Shown here: one piece after another, positions 31,800 through 43,349 of the stretch
Layout: each line of letters starts with the position of its first letter
How positions within the stretch are numbered: the stretch's first letter is position 1
Source of the DNA: Yponomeuta sedellus
Lineage: Eukaryota; Arthropoda; Insecta; Lepidoptera; Yponomeutidae
Direction: 5' to 3'
Length of the DNA stretch: 64,000 bases
Assembly (NCBI GenBank): GCA_934045075.1
Contig: OW203721.1
Span: forward strand, 14,292,678-14,356,677
Translations under genes and position numbers: made by a program
The notes under the pieces: model-generated
What the model saw: the letters and a program-made list of their open reading frames with translations, nothing else
Databases searched by the model: none
Told to the model about the DNA's origin: nothing

Positions 31800-32500
31800 C
31801 AAATCTTTATAAATAAGGTTGTAAATAGTTGTTAAAAGCGATTCAGAGTTGAATTGGACACTCACTCTCTGATATACTAGCAAAATTAAATCCAGTTGAA
31901 CTGTACTTTAAAGGACCACATTGTCCTAGCGTTGAACTGGCCTAGAGCTCAAACCAATATCTGTGTAGGTATTTGTGCCATAAATTCCTGCGTTGACGTC
32001 AAATAATTCGATTTAATACTCCGGTGTAGGCAAAAACCAGAGTGTTTTGAATGCCACGATCCTCACAAACCGTTTTCACATCATCGACTTTAAAAAAATG
32101 TGAAATATAAAAAATAGCAAACAACCACACGTGGTAAAGGTCAGTAAAAGTTAGAGTATTGTCGTTAGCACAGTTGACCGCTCTTTTGTACTTTGAACTT
32201 TGAATTCAGATTGTGTAATAGAGGCTATCAATCATACGAAGTCAACATACATTTAAAACAAAAATACATTGGAAAAACAAAAATGAACAGAAATTCAAAA
32301 TAACTACCCTACTGCTGACCATAAACGTAGGATAGTCCTCGCCTAGCTTATACCTAATAGCGCCACTTATAGAAACCATCCGATCACGCGATCTTCTTGC
32401 TTCTTTAAGCTGTTTTGCTTAGTTCCGGATTCACTGGGATTTTCGACTAAAATCCAAGTAAGTTAATGCAGAATGTTAATATGTGTAGTGCTAACGAAAG
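31800..32500. other. No gene seen
   Basis: Nothing supportable between the RTE fragment and the Helitron. Confidence 0.4.
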
Positions 32501-32504
32501 TACA

Positions 32505-32716
32505 TCACACTTCACACTAATATTATAAAGGCGAAAGTTTGTGAGTGTGTATGTTTGTTACATCTTCACATCTAAACTGGATGCGCTGGAGCGTTTTGAT
32601 AAAATTTGGTGTGGAGTTAGTTGACACCCTGGATAAACACATAGGCTACGTTTTACTGCGGGAAAATATCTTAGTCTCATGGGAAAATCGCGGGAAACAC
32701 CGCGAGGCGCAGCTAG
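32505..32716 (+). mobile_element. Non-autonomous Helitron, about 210 bp
   Basis: The element starts with TC (ATCACAC..., or the nearby TCACACTAATATTATAA at 32512). It ends GCAGCTAG followed by host T, matching the Helitron CTRR terminus and A/T target. A short GC hairpin (GCGGGAAACACCGC) precedes the 3' end by about 10 nt. No terminal inverted repeats or target duplication, as expected. A second member is at 34207-34416 on the minus strand. Confidence 0.82.
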
Positions 32717-33710
32717 TAAATAATAAATCTCGGCTATCGTATTTTTAGCATCTACATTCCACACCACCTAAGGCCAAGAACCATAGTATATGGTGGTGTA
32801 TTCACACTTGGCCGGCTATTTAAAAGGCGTGAGACCTGAGAATTCTCTCCCGTTTTTTTTATGTGAAACCAACCAAGTTGCTCTTACTGTCTTAATGTTT
32901 CATCACAGCCACGCTACACAGACGTTATAGACAATCGATGGACGCATCGATTTAGAATCACCTTACGGAATCACCGGACGCTGATGATCATTTCACCGCT
33001 CATTCAACTAAATAGCAGCAACAATGTAATACTTGAGTCAGTAGGTGCTCAGCTTAATAGCTAGACGGAGATATCTGTACGGTGGTTATTCTTTCGAGAG
33101 ATAAGGCAGCTCGTGACCGACTATGTGACTAAGTTCAACGTTGACAAAGCGATTTTAAACTTAGACAAGACAAGTTTGAGACTATTTTTATTAAAATTTT
33201 TTTTTCAACTACTGCCGGTGCCGATATTATTATACTCTAATGCACACGCAACATTTAACAGACCATTACATAAGAAATAACATGTTCAAATGAAAGCTTA
33301 TTTCCGAAAGAGATTTCTTCCAGGAAAGCTTAGAGTGTCGGTTAGGCGGAAAAAAGTGGGTCTATCTATGTATACAAAATAAGCAAAATTAATCTTAAAT
33401 AACCTATCTGATCTACTTATGGGAGAAACAAATTTAGTGAATTACATAAACTTAATATCTAATAAAACGATACAAAGATTTATTTAAATATTTACCTCAA
33501 AGTTATGACAAAGAAATCTGTCATCATGATACTATAATAAATGCGCTAACAAAATGTAGGCCCAGATGTGTTGCTAACGAGCATCAAATATGGACGCACA
33601 TTCTCTGCCCAAATTGGCTATAACAAGCACCAGAGAACCAAATGTTCGTCAGTCTCGATATTCAGATCCCAGTCGCTGTGGCCGGGATTATTCCGAATCG
33701 ATATCCTACA
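32717..33710. other. No gene seen
   Basis: A CCACACCACC/GGTGGTG imperfect hairpin lies at about 32760-32800. Otherwise nothing recognisable. Confidence 0.4.
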
Positions 33711-33714
33711 TACA

Positions 33715-33945
33715 TTGATGACCTCACGCCTGTACCCCAGAGGGGTAGGCAGAGACCAGGGACTGCCACTTGCTACGATCCTGACAGATCACCTTCGCTT
33801 CATCAACTTTAATAAGTCGTTGCATGCACGCACGCCGTTTTCGGGTGCTTTTTTATCTTCCCCTTTGCTAACACATCCCCTATTTAGTGGATGTATGTTC
33901 GCCTGGGACGTCCCTTACCAGTCCTTCGGGTTCGAACGAACGTAA
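33715..33945 (-). pseudogene. LINE-C C-terminal fragment (minus)
   Basis: The nucleotide sequence is near-identical to 13965-14160: TCACGCCTGTACCCCAGAGG, GGGACTGCCACTTGC, AAGTCGTTGCATGCACG, TTATCTTCCCCTTTGC. Read on the minus strand it is the CMQRLMN...EAK coding tail. It is truncated at both ends relative to the copy at 30485. Confidence 0.78.
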
Positions 33946-34206
33946 CGAACGGGTTAACGTTAGTACGTATAACTATCTATAGGCACCTCTCGACACAAAG
34001 CAACGATTTCCATCAGACTCAATATTATTATGAGTCGGCGCTTTCCCCTCTCGGCATGCGAACTATTATTGCGTCAGTCAACAAAATCATATCAATCATC
34101 AAATCTGCATACTTCACGAACCATAAGATGATGTATTATTGATGATTCGTATAAAAGTGAACGGTGTTGGACCGGGCCTTGACTCTGGTAGTGCGTTACA
34201 GGACAA

Positions 34207-34416
34207 CTGGCTGTGCCCCGCGGTTTTACCCGCGGTTTATCGATTTTCCGATGGGAATAAGATATATTCCCGCAGTAGTAAAACGTAGCCTTAGTGTTAA
34301 TCCAAGGTGTCAGCTAACTCCATACCAAAATTAATTAAAATCGCTCCAGCCGTTTAGACGTGAAGAAGTAATAAACATACAAACTCACAACTTTCGCCTT
34401 TATAATAATAGGGTGA
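34207..34416 (-). mobile_element. Non-autonomous Helitron (minus)
   Basis: On the minus strand it starts A|TCACCCTATTATTATAAAGG and continues GCGAAAGTTGTGAG, TCTAAACGGCTGGAGCG and GGTATGGAGTTAGCTGACAC, collinear with 32505-32716. It ends with the hairpin CCGCGGGTAAAACCGCGG about 10 nt before a CCAG terminus, a one-base variant of CTAG. Confidence 0.8.
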
Positions 34417-34419
34417 TGA

Positions 34420-36380
34420 TGTGATGTGATGACAGCTGGTCGGATCACGTGACATGTTTTTTCATTCCATTAACGTCTAGAAAGCGTGAATAGTGTGCGC
34501 GGGTGGACCTGAAGCAGCAATGAAATGAAATCTACGCGTTATTATTGTAGTTTATAGTATTATTGTAGCTTATAGGCACCATAGTCCAATACATTAACAA
34601 AATTATTGTGTTGTATGTTGAATTATTCGATGTGAATAATCATTTTCATTTTTAAAAACATGATTTCGTCAACCACTCCTCAAATGCAGTTTAAATGGTC
34701 TCTGGTGAAGGGCATTTTTGCAGTAAAACTACATTTGATCAGAGCTTTACAGGTTTTGTGTTTTTGTATACGACACCGCATTGTGTTTATAATATTAACG
34801 TAATTATTATACCAAGTCCTTCGGACGTGAACGCTTCTAAAATATCTAGTGAATTATTGACAGCCTACTCAATAAATAAAGTTACATTGAGAAACTGTTA
34901 GCTAATGTAGGTAATATGTACTGGGGCGAAGACGCAAAACATATTTTTATCTAATGCGAGGGAATCCATTTCGAATTGTGAAATAAATTGGCTGTGAGGC
35001 CGAATTAGAATTGCATCATTATAATGCCGATGCGAAAAATAATAATTTATTTCATATTTTAACATGTTATTAACGAGACGAGAGAAAACGACTCATAATG
35101 TTTTTGCCCGTACATCAATTAAGTTGTAGGCCAAGGTTTGAGTATTTTTGCCCAATCTTTAATCTCTCTCGAAAGAAAAGTCAGTGAATAAAAGTTGCGT
35201 AAACGACTTCGTTGTTTGTAACACCAGCTAGCGTATTCGTGTCGAGAGGACGTTGTAAATTCGCGTCCCCTGCTCGTCTCTTTACACGACTGTGTCGGAG
35301 CCCAAAAGAAGGGTAATAATAATTAAGTTCGACTTGTGTGTATTTATGCATGTAGAGTCGAAAATTACAGTACATAATATTCAGTTTTCCTTAATAACGA
35401 GAAATACGAAATAATTAAATTTCCTCTAGTTTATGGCTTTAGTTTAACTAAATCCTTAGTTTTTGAGCAACACCCTATATGCCTCCGTGGCACTTTCTAC
35501 TGTTAGAAATCCACAAACGGGAGCCCACGATACAGGATTTACCTAGAGTGCGACCCACCAGACATTGTAAACAGCCAATTACCTTTTTCCAAATACTTTA
35601 CTTTTTGCTTGTGTGTTATTATTCTTATCGTGTCGGTGAAAAACCATTCAGATTTTATTGGCCCAGAAGTCAGCCACGAGAACGCCAGCTTCCGAGGCCT
35701 TTTGCAAGCCTTACGAGTGCAGGCAGTTGGGCACGAGGAACGTGCAGTTAGATATCTCCGGGACGGTTTCTGAATTTAGAATGTCACTAAGTATATACTT
35801 AAGGAAAGTTCTGTCACGCTCTTTACTGAGAAATGCGAAGAGACAGTACTACAGTACAAGTACAATTCAGAAACTGACCCTCATACTCGTAGTTTGTGGG
35901 GAGACTCCGCAAAAACAATGATTATCCTCTCCCATGTAGCCCCATTTACATAGGTTACTTCTGCATCAGCCAACCTGGTTTCTCAATCTATTAAGTCACT
36001 TCCACGTCACTCACGGCAGCCTGTGCTCTGGAGGCAGCGCCTCCCTCACCTCAACAAAGCAGTCGAAGGCAGGACTTGACTCACGCCATACGGCGATTCT
36101 CCTTGCAGGTCCATTTTGTTTAGTGTAATACCTAGATGCCAGGAAACTTTTTCGGCTTTTCAGTCGAGGAGGAACCGCTTTACGGCCGTGCAGAGTTTTT
36201 GCTTGAATTGTTCAATAGAAATAGCCGCATCTCTTTACACATAAATACCTACATATATTTTTGTTTTGTAACATGCCACAATTCTGTATTTGGATGATGT
36301 CAGACCAGATCCATTACGCCTAAGATTTTTACATACGCCAAAAATTTTGCCATAATTATGCCAAACATTTTTACAAACGA
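34420..36380. other. No gene seen
   Basis: A 2-kb stretch without a recognisable element or frame. Two 87-90-codon + frames overlap near 35479-35921 but have no domain features, no paralogue here and high stop density around them. Confidence 0.4.
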
Positions 36381-36391
36381 AATAAATTATT

Positions 36392-36460
36392 GCCCCGTTA
36401 GTCTAGCGGTAAAACTGCTACCAAAACCGAAGTTATAGGTCATGGGGCGTACAGAAACAT
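36392..36460 (+). repeat. tRNA-like SINE head, degenerate
   Basis: GCCCCGTTAGTCTAGCGGTA has an A-box match (TAGTCTAGCGG). The B box is not recognisable (AAGTTATAGGTC). Probably the first 60 nt of an old SINE, not a tRNA gene. Confidence 0.45.
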
Positions 36461-36653
36461 AGGATACTTAAAACCCTTAATGCGGGAACGCATTCCGCAG
36501 GGTGATAATTTCTAACACTAGTCTTTTCATAGAATACGGTTTGCTGGTATTCGTTTCTGAAGTTCACAGGTAGCCCACATACGCTGCCGTCCTTGACGTC
36601 AGGTGGGGTGTATTTCCGTGTTATGATATCCTTATTAACATAGCACAGAGAAC

Positions 36654-36819
36654 AAGGAAAGGGTAATATATTCTTTTAAATGCACTAACCCGTGCTAAGG
36701 ACAATTTTAAAAACCTATTTAGAAGCTAAAAATTCCACCCATGCCGAGACTCGAACCCGCGACCTCTGGCTAACCGTGCCAGATAAATAGAGTAAATAGG
36801 TTTTTAAAAGGAAAGGGTA
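36654..36819 (-). repeat. Palindromic SINE, locus 5 (minus)
   Basis: The duplication AAGGAAAGGGTA lies at 36654-36665 and 36808-36819 (12 bp). The insert contains the reverse tail (TGCACTAACCCGTGCTAAGG), the reverse 3' segment (CCTATTTAGAAGCTAAAAA) and half of a reverse tRNA-like unit (CGAACCCGCGACCTCTGGC, CGTGCCAG). It then jumps to the opposite terminal segment (AAATAGGTTTTTAA). The centre and one arm are deleted, but both outer ends remain. Confidence 0.87.
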
Positions 36820-36944
36820 GTATGGGGTTATTCAGACAAAAAAAATGTTTAGTGCATTGACATCCAATTGCTTTACTTTAATAGAAAAAAACTGAAATAA
36901 AAAATAACTAAGAACCCGGCTACTGAGCATTAACTTCTAACCGC

Positions 36945-37115
36945 CCAAGATAGCAGGGAACGCAAATGGCTGGGACACACTTTTTGAAAACACGATCACC
37001 ACATTCTGAAGGGGGCTCTTGACTGGAAACCCGCCGGAGGCTCACGACGACCTAGAAGACCGTGCCAGACGTGGAAGAGATCCGTTCATTCTAAGACGAA
37101 GGAGAAGTGATTAAC
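36945..37115 (+). pseudogene. LINE RT C-terminal fragment (GHT...ALDW type)
   Basis: Translation across a frame break: RKWLGHTF, HILKGALDWKPAGGSRRP and RRPCQTWKR. The family pattern is RKWxWIGHTLR...ALxWNPxGxRxxGRPxxTWRR, the C-terminal tail of another insect LINE group. About 55 codons. Confidence 0.75.
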
Positions 37116-37119
37116 TTGC

Positions 37120-38715
37120 CTCTTGTTTGTTAATTGTATTATTTTTTTATTTAATAGGTAAGCTAACGGCCCTCTTATACAACACTTTTGCTTAATTAGG
37201 GTATAACAGTTTCAGCCAAATAAGGTTGCCAATTAAAGGCTCACACAACATTCATAATTAGTTCTAGTACCTAGTAGTTAAACATGTGATAAACATAACA
37301 AAACAAGTTTTACTTCTAGACTTATAGAACTTAAGAAGAATTTGACTTTAAAAAAATAAATAAAACAAATGAATATGTAATTGAAACAAATGAAAAAAAA
37401 AAGTAAATGAACAGACAGAAATGAAATCCCAGACTCCACGGAAGAATAAAGGGAATAAGAAGAAAAAGATTGGATGATTTTGTGCAATGATTTTTACTTT
37501 ATGTCTAGTAGACAGCACGTTAACCTTGGCACCCGAGCAGTGTGGTCAGTTACGTTGTGAGAGAATTGGCAACTGAAATGTAAAGATTGGTGTTCTGTCA
37601 ATTGTATGAAATCTCTCAGCATGTGAACAACTTGAAATCTATTTAAAAATGTCTAATTTATATTCGACGGAGACTCGAGAAAGAGAGATGTAGATGAACC
37701 ATAGCTTGACATAAACCAATGGCTTTAAAGTGTCATTTATTACCATATTTTTCTATACATATTTACAAGTTTATGTGAAGATTTCTGAGTTTATTATTTG
37801 AAAAATGTCACACTCAAGCAAAAAATTTACTTGTCCTAATAAATCCTTAATAGTATCGTCAGATCTTTTTACAACAGTATTAAGAAATGACAAGAAAGTC
37901 ATTAATTAAATATGATATTCAATTAAATAGACCAGCCCGAATCATATGCGACCCAATGGACCTACATACCTTCACACTCTCAGAGGAATGTACAGATGCG
38001 TCGTACGTAATACGATTTTGATTACCATGTTTCTCATCGTGTTATAGTCCCACGCATTGTAAACAATCGTTATTATTACTGACCATGCCTTTCACTAGCA
38101 AGACAATAACCTATCGACCTTAAAACCTCAGGAACTGGGTTTATTTTTCGGTGAAGGCTCATATCTTTAATGGTAGTATTATGTAATAACTCATGAGGCT
38201 TATTGGTCAAATGGTATTCCGCTCAGATTTCATAGTAGGTGTCTTGCAACCTTATGGACCGGGTTCAATACAGACTTGTCCTAGATTATAACCGACTTTG
38301 AAAAATATGTGACGCTTGCGTTTGACCTACTGTGTCATGTTCAAAGTTTTGCGCAAAGTTCACATATTCGGTTGCGATAGTTGCATATTACTTTACACCG
38401 CCGCCAGATGTAGCTTCGAGCATTTGCACACTTCTCTGAAGACTGTGCAACGCTTTGAAAACTCATTAGAGCATGTATACACGCGGCCTGCCAGAAATGC
38501 TTCGCAAACATCTTTCTTCAGATTATGCTGGTGGACGACAAAAAAGATGGTCGACGATTCTATGTAATTGGTTCTTAGGATTCCGTAGTTGAGAACCCTT
38601 CTAGTTTCGGCATGTCCGATCGTCGGTCTATCTGTCTACCTTTCCGTCAGTCCGCGGCCTATCCCATAAATGATCAGTGCTAGACATGTGAAATTTGGCA
38701 TAGACGTACAGAGTA
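37120..38715. other. No gene seen
   Basis: AT-rich. A common moth repeat scrap (GGATTCCGTAGTTGAGAACC and TCTGTCTACCTTTCCGTC) lies at 38578-38715, just before the LINE fragment. No gene is supportable. Confidence 0.4.
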
Positions 38716-38719
38716 ACGT

Positions 38720-39215
38720 AGGGCGTTGGCAGTCCGATGCAACATGTTGGCCCGTAGATTTACTCGTTATTCGAAGGATGTAAAAATTACGTTATTTAAG
38801 GCATACTGCCAGTCTTTTTACAGTTGCAATCTATGGATCAGCTACACGCAGAAGACTATCAACGCCCTGTGCGTTCAATACAATAATGGGCTGAGAATGT
38901 TGTTGGGGCTGCCAAGGCACTGCAGCGCTTCAGGTAAGTTTGCAGAGGCGCGGACAAATGTTTTTCACGCCATACTCAGGACTAGAACAGCCTCTTTGTT
39001 GCGCAGGGTGCGTGACAGCTCCAACGGCATTCTTCTTACCGCATCGGATAAGCTTGACTGTCCTATCTTGAGGCATTGGGTATAAATGCATGTCTCACAC
39101 CCATAGTAATTTTAATGTCTAAATTATTTTATTTTGACTAACATAGCTTAAGCTTATACTAATATCTTATGGATCATTGGTCTGAAATAAACGTGTATTA
39201 TTATTATTAATTACG
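38720..39215 (+). pseudogene. LINE RT C-terminal part with 3' UTR and ATT tail
   Basis: An open frame of about 119 codons from 38726 reads CNMLARRFTRYSKDVKITLF, KAYCQSFYSCNLWISY, NALCVQYNNGLRMLLGLP, HCSASGKFAEARTNVFHAIL and CPILRHW, then stops at 39083. This is the conserved post-RT region of a Jockey/RTE-like insect LINE (KAYCQSFYTCSLW, RFCSASGMFAEAxTD in relatives). An AAATAAACG site and an (ATT)n tail near 39195-39210 mark the 3' end. The RT catalytic domain is lost by 5' truncation. Confidence 0.82.
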
Positions 39216-39639
39216 CCGACAAAACCGTAGAATTAAATTAAAACATGACCCTTACACCTAAATCGTGTATAGCACATCTTACTTATTTATGATATTGGCA
39301 AAGTGTACTTATTAATTCTAATATTTTTTATCCTATAAGTTTGTCAATTCTGTTTTTTCTCCTTGAATAAATAAAATCAATAAAAATAAAAATAAATTAG
39401 GGATTATTAGGCGACCACCTTGCAAGAGGCAACCTTCGTACATAAACCGTTGTAAATTATGAGATTGATAAAGTGTAAGCAATAAGACACCTTTTTGTCA
39501 TGGCTTCCCCTGTAGCAAGTCAAGTTTAAGGACGCACTCGTTAATCCAGCCAATCTTACAATTATTCAAGCACGTAGAAATGTTCCTACCACTGTTGACC
39601 TTTCCGCTCGGCAACGTTCAAGCGACTAGACTTTGCAAT

Positions 39640-39740
39640 GCTAACTTAGTGCGGTATGCTACGCAAATATTAAAGGCGCTTTGGGTGCTATCCATTGTTA
39701 TTCCATTGGTGCTATCTAGCACCAATGGAATAGCCTGTAT
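39640..39740. repeat. Perfect 15-bp hairpin within an M1-like sequence
   Basis: TATTCCATTGGTGCT (39699-39713) and its exact complement (39718-39732) enclose a 4-nt loop. The surrounding AAAGGCGCT, GGTGCTA and CACCAATGG words resemble the termini of the M1 MITE family, so this may be a collapsed or foldback relative. No TTAA pair was identified. Confidence 0.55.
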
Positions 39741-39874
39741 AGTGGCGGCCGTAAGAATTAGCTTGTGGTTTTACATGGCGCACGAGATTTACACAAAAAT
39801 ACAAAGGTTACAAATATAAACTATTAAATTGAATAATTAAACATTAACGTAAACGTAAAAAAGATAAGGGTGTG

Positions 39875-40305
39875 TTATAGTAGAGTGTAACGTGTAGTGT
39901 GTGAGTGTGGTGTGTGATGCATGACGTGTGATGTATGGAGTATGATGCGTGGAGTGTGATTTACATGAAGTGTGATTTACGCATTGAGTGAGGTGAAAAT
40001 CATACTTGTTTCCTAATTCGTTTTTTTCTAAAAGTAAACATCAATAATATTTTATCTGAGATAACTTTTTTTTAGAAAATACAGCCTAGAACTTAGTATC
40101 AACATCCTAAAACTTTAATTGATCTCCGCTATAAACGGCTGAATACATATTCCCGTCCCACAGTTATAGCAATCAAACGGAGGCCGACGCTGCTGCAATT
40201 GCAGTGGCCAACTATTGGGCAGGTAACATATAAACATATATGTTTCCGAAAAGAAGAAGAAGAGAAGAAGATATCACGAAAAGAAGAAGAAGAAGCTATC
40301 AAACA
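39875..40305. repeat. Low-complexity GT-rich and GAA-rich patches
   Basis: GTGT/GTGATG-rich sequence lies at about 39875-39975. A purine-rich (GAA)n/(AGA)n duplication lies at about 40244-40294, with the unit containing GAAGATATCACGAAAAG. The open frame through the latter (KRRRREEDITKRRRRS) is a by-product of the repeat. Confidence 0.6.
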
Positions 40306-40495
40306 AGTGAATTTTGCAACCGAAATGTAAAGCTCGCCTACTGCCATATGTATCTAATCAAAGAATACTTCACCAAAGTTACTGTACTGTGTTCTTTTCG
40401 TAATCGCAATCAAACTTTGCCAATACGTTTAGAGGACAAAGTTCGAGGTTCGATCGTGATAGTTTTTATTACATTACAATAGTACGCTCGTACCA

Positions 40496-40575
40496 CGGCA
40501 CGGATAGCCAGAGGTTGCGGGATCGAATCCCGGCATGGGTGAAATTTTTAGCCTCTAAATAGGTTTTTAAAAAAG
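40496..40575 (+). repeat. Palindromic-SINE arm, partial
   Basis: It begins in the anticodon stem region (GGCACGGATAGCCAGAGG), has a B box with one change (GGATCGAATCC) and ends TAGCCTCTAAATAGG plus Ts. It lacks the A box, the opposite arm and the 3' tail. No flanking duplication is recognisable. Confidence 0.75.
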
Positions 40576-40844
40576 AATAATATCAGTAAACAATTAGACA
40601 AAACAGAATCATACAGTAATAATACTAATGTAGCTAAACATTTTATGGGGTTATTTCTTGTCTTACCTATTGGTAAGGCAAGAAATGAACAGCTACGCGG
40701 GTGTGGCAAATGCAAATGGGTTCCGATTCAGCATTTGCTGAGAGTTTAAGGTGGTTCGGGGTCGTTGTACATTGCTGGTCCGCCAAATACAATGTATATT
40801 GCAATAAACATTAAATAAATAAGTAAATATAAATAAATATTCAT

Positions 40845-41075
40845 AGACATATTTCACAGATCTCGTTAGCCCTATACTAAGTACAGCTAAATTACTTGTG
40901 TTATAGGTGCTAACTCGACGATTGATTTAATACAATAAATACATAGATAACATCCAAGGCTCGAGAAAAACTAGAAAAGTTCGTTTCCTAGTTTGACCCG
41001 GCCGGGGATCGAACCCACACCTTCGGTTGTACAGTTAGCGTGCCAAACCGCTGAGCCACCGAGGCCGTCATTATT
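40845..41075 (-). repeat. SINE-D, with tRNA-like head (minus)
   Basis: The minus strand from 41073 reads GGCCTCGGTGGCTCAGCGG (A box TGGCTCAGCGG), TTGGCACGCTAACTG and GTGTGGGTTCGATCCCCGG (B box GGTTCGATCCC). The body with TTGGATGTTATCTATG, TTAGCACCTATAACAC and GTATAGGGCTAACGAG follows. This is the empty-site reference for the MITE insertion at 28844. The tRNA-like head is well preserved, suggesting a fairly young copy. Confidence 0.85.
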
Positions 41076-41465
41076 CCACTTGTACGAGTATATTGAAATA
41101 TGCAATGTACATCGCCAAGGCTTATACCATGCGATAAAAGTTGGTGGCGTCACAGAAATACATATTACAGCCTCGTATATTATACCATCGTCTCCGTGTG
41201 TGGTAGCTTACTATAATTATATATTATAACAAGGCATATTAATATATATAATATTATAGTTACGTGTGTAAACGGGCTTGGTACCAAGTTACTTATATCC
41301 GATAATATTCCAGCTAGTTTTAAGTTTCTCACTAGTTATTGCGTAGAGCATAACTAGTATTGCGTACGAGCCATGGAACAGGTCCCAATACTGTGTAAAA
41401 TGAGTGACAATTATTCAGCATCAGTTTAAGTGGCTGTTGCTTAACAAGTGATGTTTAATTACTCT

Positions 41466-41492
41466 AAGATCTACTTATAATAAGTAGATCTT
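41466..41492. repeat. Perfect 13-bp palindrome
   Basis: AAGATCTACTTAT and its exact complement flank a single A. A cruciform-capable site; no neighbouring gene explains it. Confidence 0.7.
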
Positions 41493-41599
41493 CGAAAATC
41501 TCTTATTTTAAACGCAAATTCAAACCCAAGAGATATATTATCTAGTCATATTATCATCCGCCATTTGACATATTAATTTGTTCTATAATAATAATAACG

Positions 41600-42322
41600 A
41601 TGATTATTTGGTTTACGCAAATATGACCACGTCTCCAAATTCCGCGCTAGGCTCAAGTGGCTTCCCATCCGTTTTCGTAGGAATGCTCGCATTCTCTCTC
41701 TTCTGTACTCAATACTGTTCAATCCAGCCACTTCTTCTTATCTTAAAGAGCGCTTTACCTACCTCGGTGATTCCCACAGCCGGGCATTAAGGTCTGACCT
41801 GAATATGTCGCTGAAGACTCCAACTTACTCGACGAGGTTCTTCAGCGACTCGTTTACCGTAACGGCCACTCGGCTGTGGAATGATCTTCCGGTATCAATA
41901 AGGCGCTCCCCTTCCTCAGCTGTCTTTAAAAGCAAAGTTAAGGAGTTTTATCTGTCCCTGCAAGTTTAGTATTCGTGCCTTGTCCTTTTCATTTTGTCTT
42001 TTTCGTATGTCTCCATATAGGTACACAATATTGTATTTATTTCCTCATCGCGTAGATTGTTATTATAACGTATTTATGTAAGTTTATCATAACTATGTGT
42101 GTAACTGTTTATGTAGGTATATTGTTATTTATATAAGTAGTGTATTAATATATTCATATTTGCACCGAATACCCGTCTCTTATTTCCTTCAGCAACTTTC
42201 CGTCGTAAGGTTGTCTGGAAGAAATTGCTTTTAGTAATAAGGCCGCCAATTGTATTTTGTATCTTTACATGTTTTTTATGTGCTCTGGTGTACAATAAAG
42301 AATATTCTTATCTTATCTTATG
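41600..42322 (+). pseudogene. LINE-D RT C-terminus plus 3' UTR (plus)
   Basis: An uninterrupted frame from about 41612 to a TAG at 41968 reads FRARLKWLPIRFRRNARILS, LLYSILFNPATSSYLKERFT, LKTPTYSTRFFSDSFTVTAT, RLWNDLPVSIRRSPSSAVF and KSKVKEFYLSLQV. This is the terminal region of CR1/Jockey-like LINE proteins (RLWNxLPxxIR, VFKxKLKxxL). A 350-bp 3' UTR ends with AATAAAGAATATTCTTATC and a (TCTTA)n tail. No stop interrupts the frame, so the copy is relatively young, though 5' truncated. Confidence 0.85.
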
Positions 42323-42324
42323 AT

Positions 42325-42530
42325 TAGCTTTTAGAATATACCTCCGGCTCTAGAGTAGGCTTCGGTTTTTGCCGAAAGCACACGAGTGTAATACTACTTC
42401 CTGTTCTGTATAAAACTTTTCTTCACTATTTTGAACAGTTATGTGTCATATTATAAGTTCCGATATTTCTATTACACGAATACCTATATCAGTTCTATCC
42501 GATAGTAGCCGAGGTATATTCTAAAAGCTA
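42325..42530. mobile_element. TA-flanked MITE, 202 bp
   Basis: The element is 42327-42528 with TA at each side. Terminal inverted repeats of about 23 bp: GCTTTTAGAATATACCTCCG and its complement CGAGGTATATTCTAAAAGC. It lies directly after the (TCTTA)n tail of the LINE at 41600. The TA duplication suits Tc1/mariner, but the terminus is not a canonical one, so the superfamily is uncertain. Confidence 0.75.
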
Positions 42531-43214
42531 CCAGACTTTAATAAACTCCTCGCAACACAATGAATAGGATACCTTGTGCTATAGTAACCAGGCAAGGACA
42601 TAATATTTAGCCTAGAGCAAGTTTTTCGCGGTCGAGTGATGACTTGATGAGGCATATTTTTTCATTATCATGACACCTACAAGTCTACATACGTAGACTT
42701 AAAACGGCAATAAAATGAAATCAACGCATTAATTTAACTTCTATTGAACTACAGTTAGAGCTTGTTAGTCCTCATAGTATTCGCCTATTTTTACTATTCG
42801 ATTATTTTGAATAGTGCTTAGCCCAATTATTTATATATTCGAATTAAATTACTTATCGAATATGTTACGTTTTTTTGTAAAGAAATGATTTTTGTTTATG
42901 GAAAGCACATTTTACTGCAATAAAATAAAAAAAACATGTCTTCCATTTTAATTATCGAATAACACCGTTATGGCTGTACTTGTGGACTATGAAAAACACT
43001 TCCACTTCGAGGAAACTTATGTTTTTCAGAATTTTTTGCGTAATTGCCACACTAAAATATTGGACTTTCATACGACAAAAAGATAGTCAGTAAATAAATA
43101 ATGGATAGTATAATGGCAGAATTCTTTTATTTTATTCATACTCTTTGCCGTTAAACAAAAGAGAAAGTAGTTGACACACGCAATGTTTTTAGTATGCTGA
43201 AAGTTCCACATCGA

Positions 43215-43345
43215 AAACATAAAAACATAACATAACCTCACGCCTATATCCCACAGGGGTATGCAGAGACCAGGGACTGCCACTTGCCATAATCATGCAT
43301 GACACATAACTTTCGGTTCATCAACGTTCATAAGTCGTTACATTC
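43215..43345 (-). pseudogene. LINE-C 3' fragment (minus)
   Basis: CATAACCTCACGCCTATATC, CCACAGGGGTATGCAGAGAC, GGGACTGCCACTTGC and GTTCATAAGTCGTTAC match the 3' part of the copy at 33715. Only the last 40 codons and a short 3' stretch remain. Confidence 0.7.
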
Positions 43346-43349
43346 ACGG

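Noticed and set aside
34420..36380. Overlapping + frames near 35479-35921
   Set aside because: No domain, no splice-consistent extension and no paralogue; length is within chance for the region.
681..36819. The palindromic SINE as a DNA transposon with terminal inverted repeats
   Set aside because: Duplications vary from 12 to 14 bp and an A-rich tail is on one end only, which fits target-primed reverse transcription better than cut-and-paste.
40845..41075. tRNA gene on the minus strand
   Set aside because: The head is followed directly by a SINE body also found at 28805-29190, with no terminator-like break.
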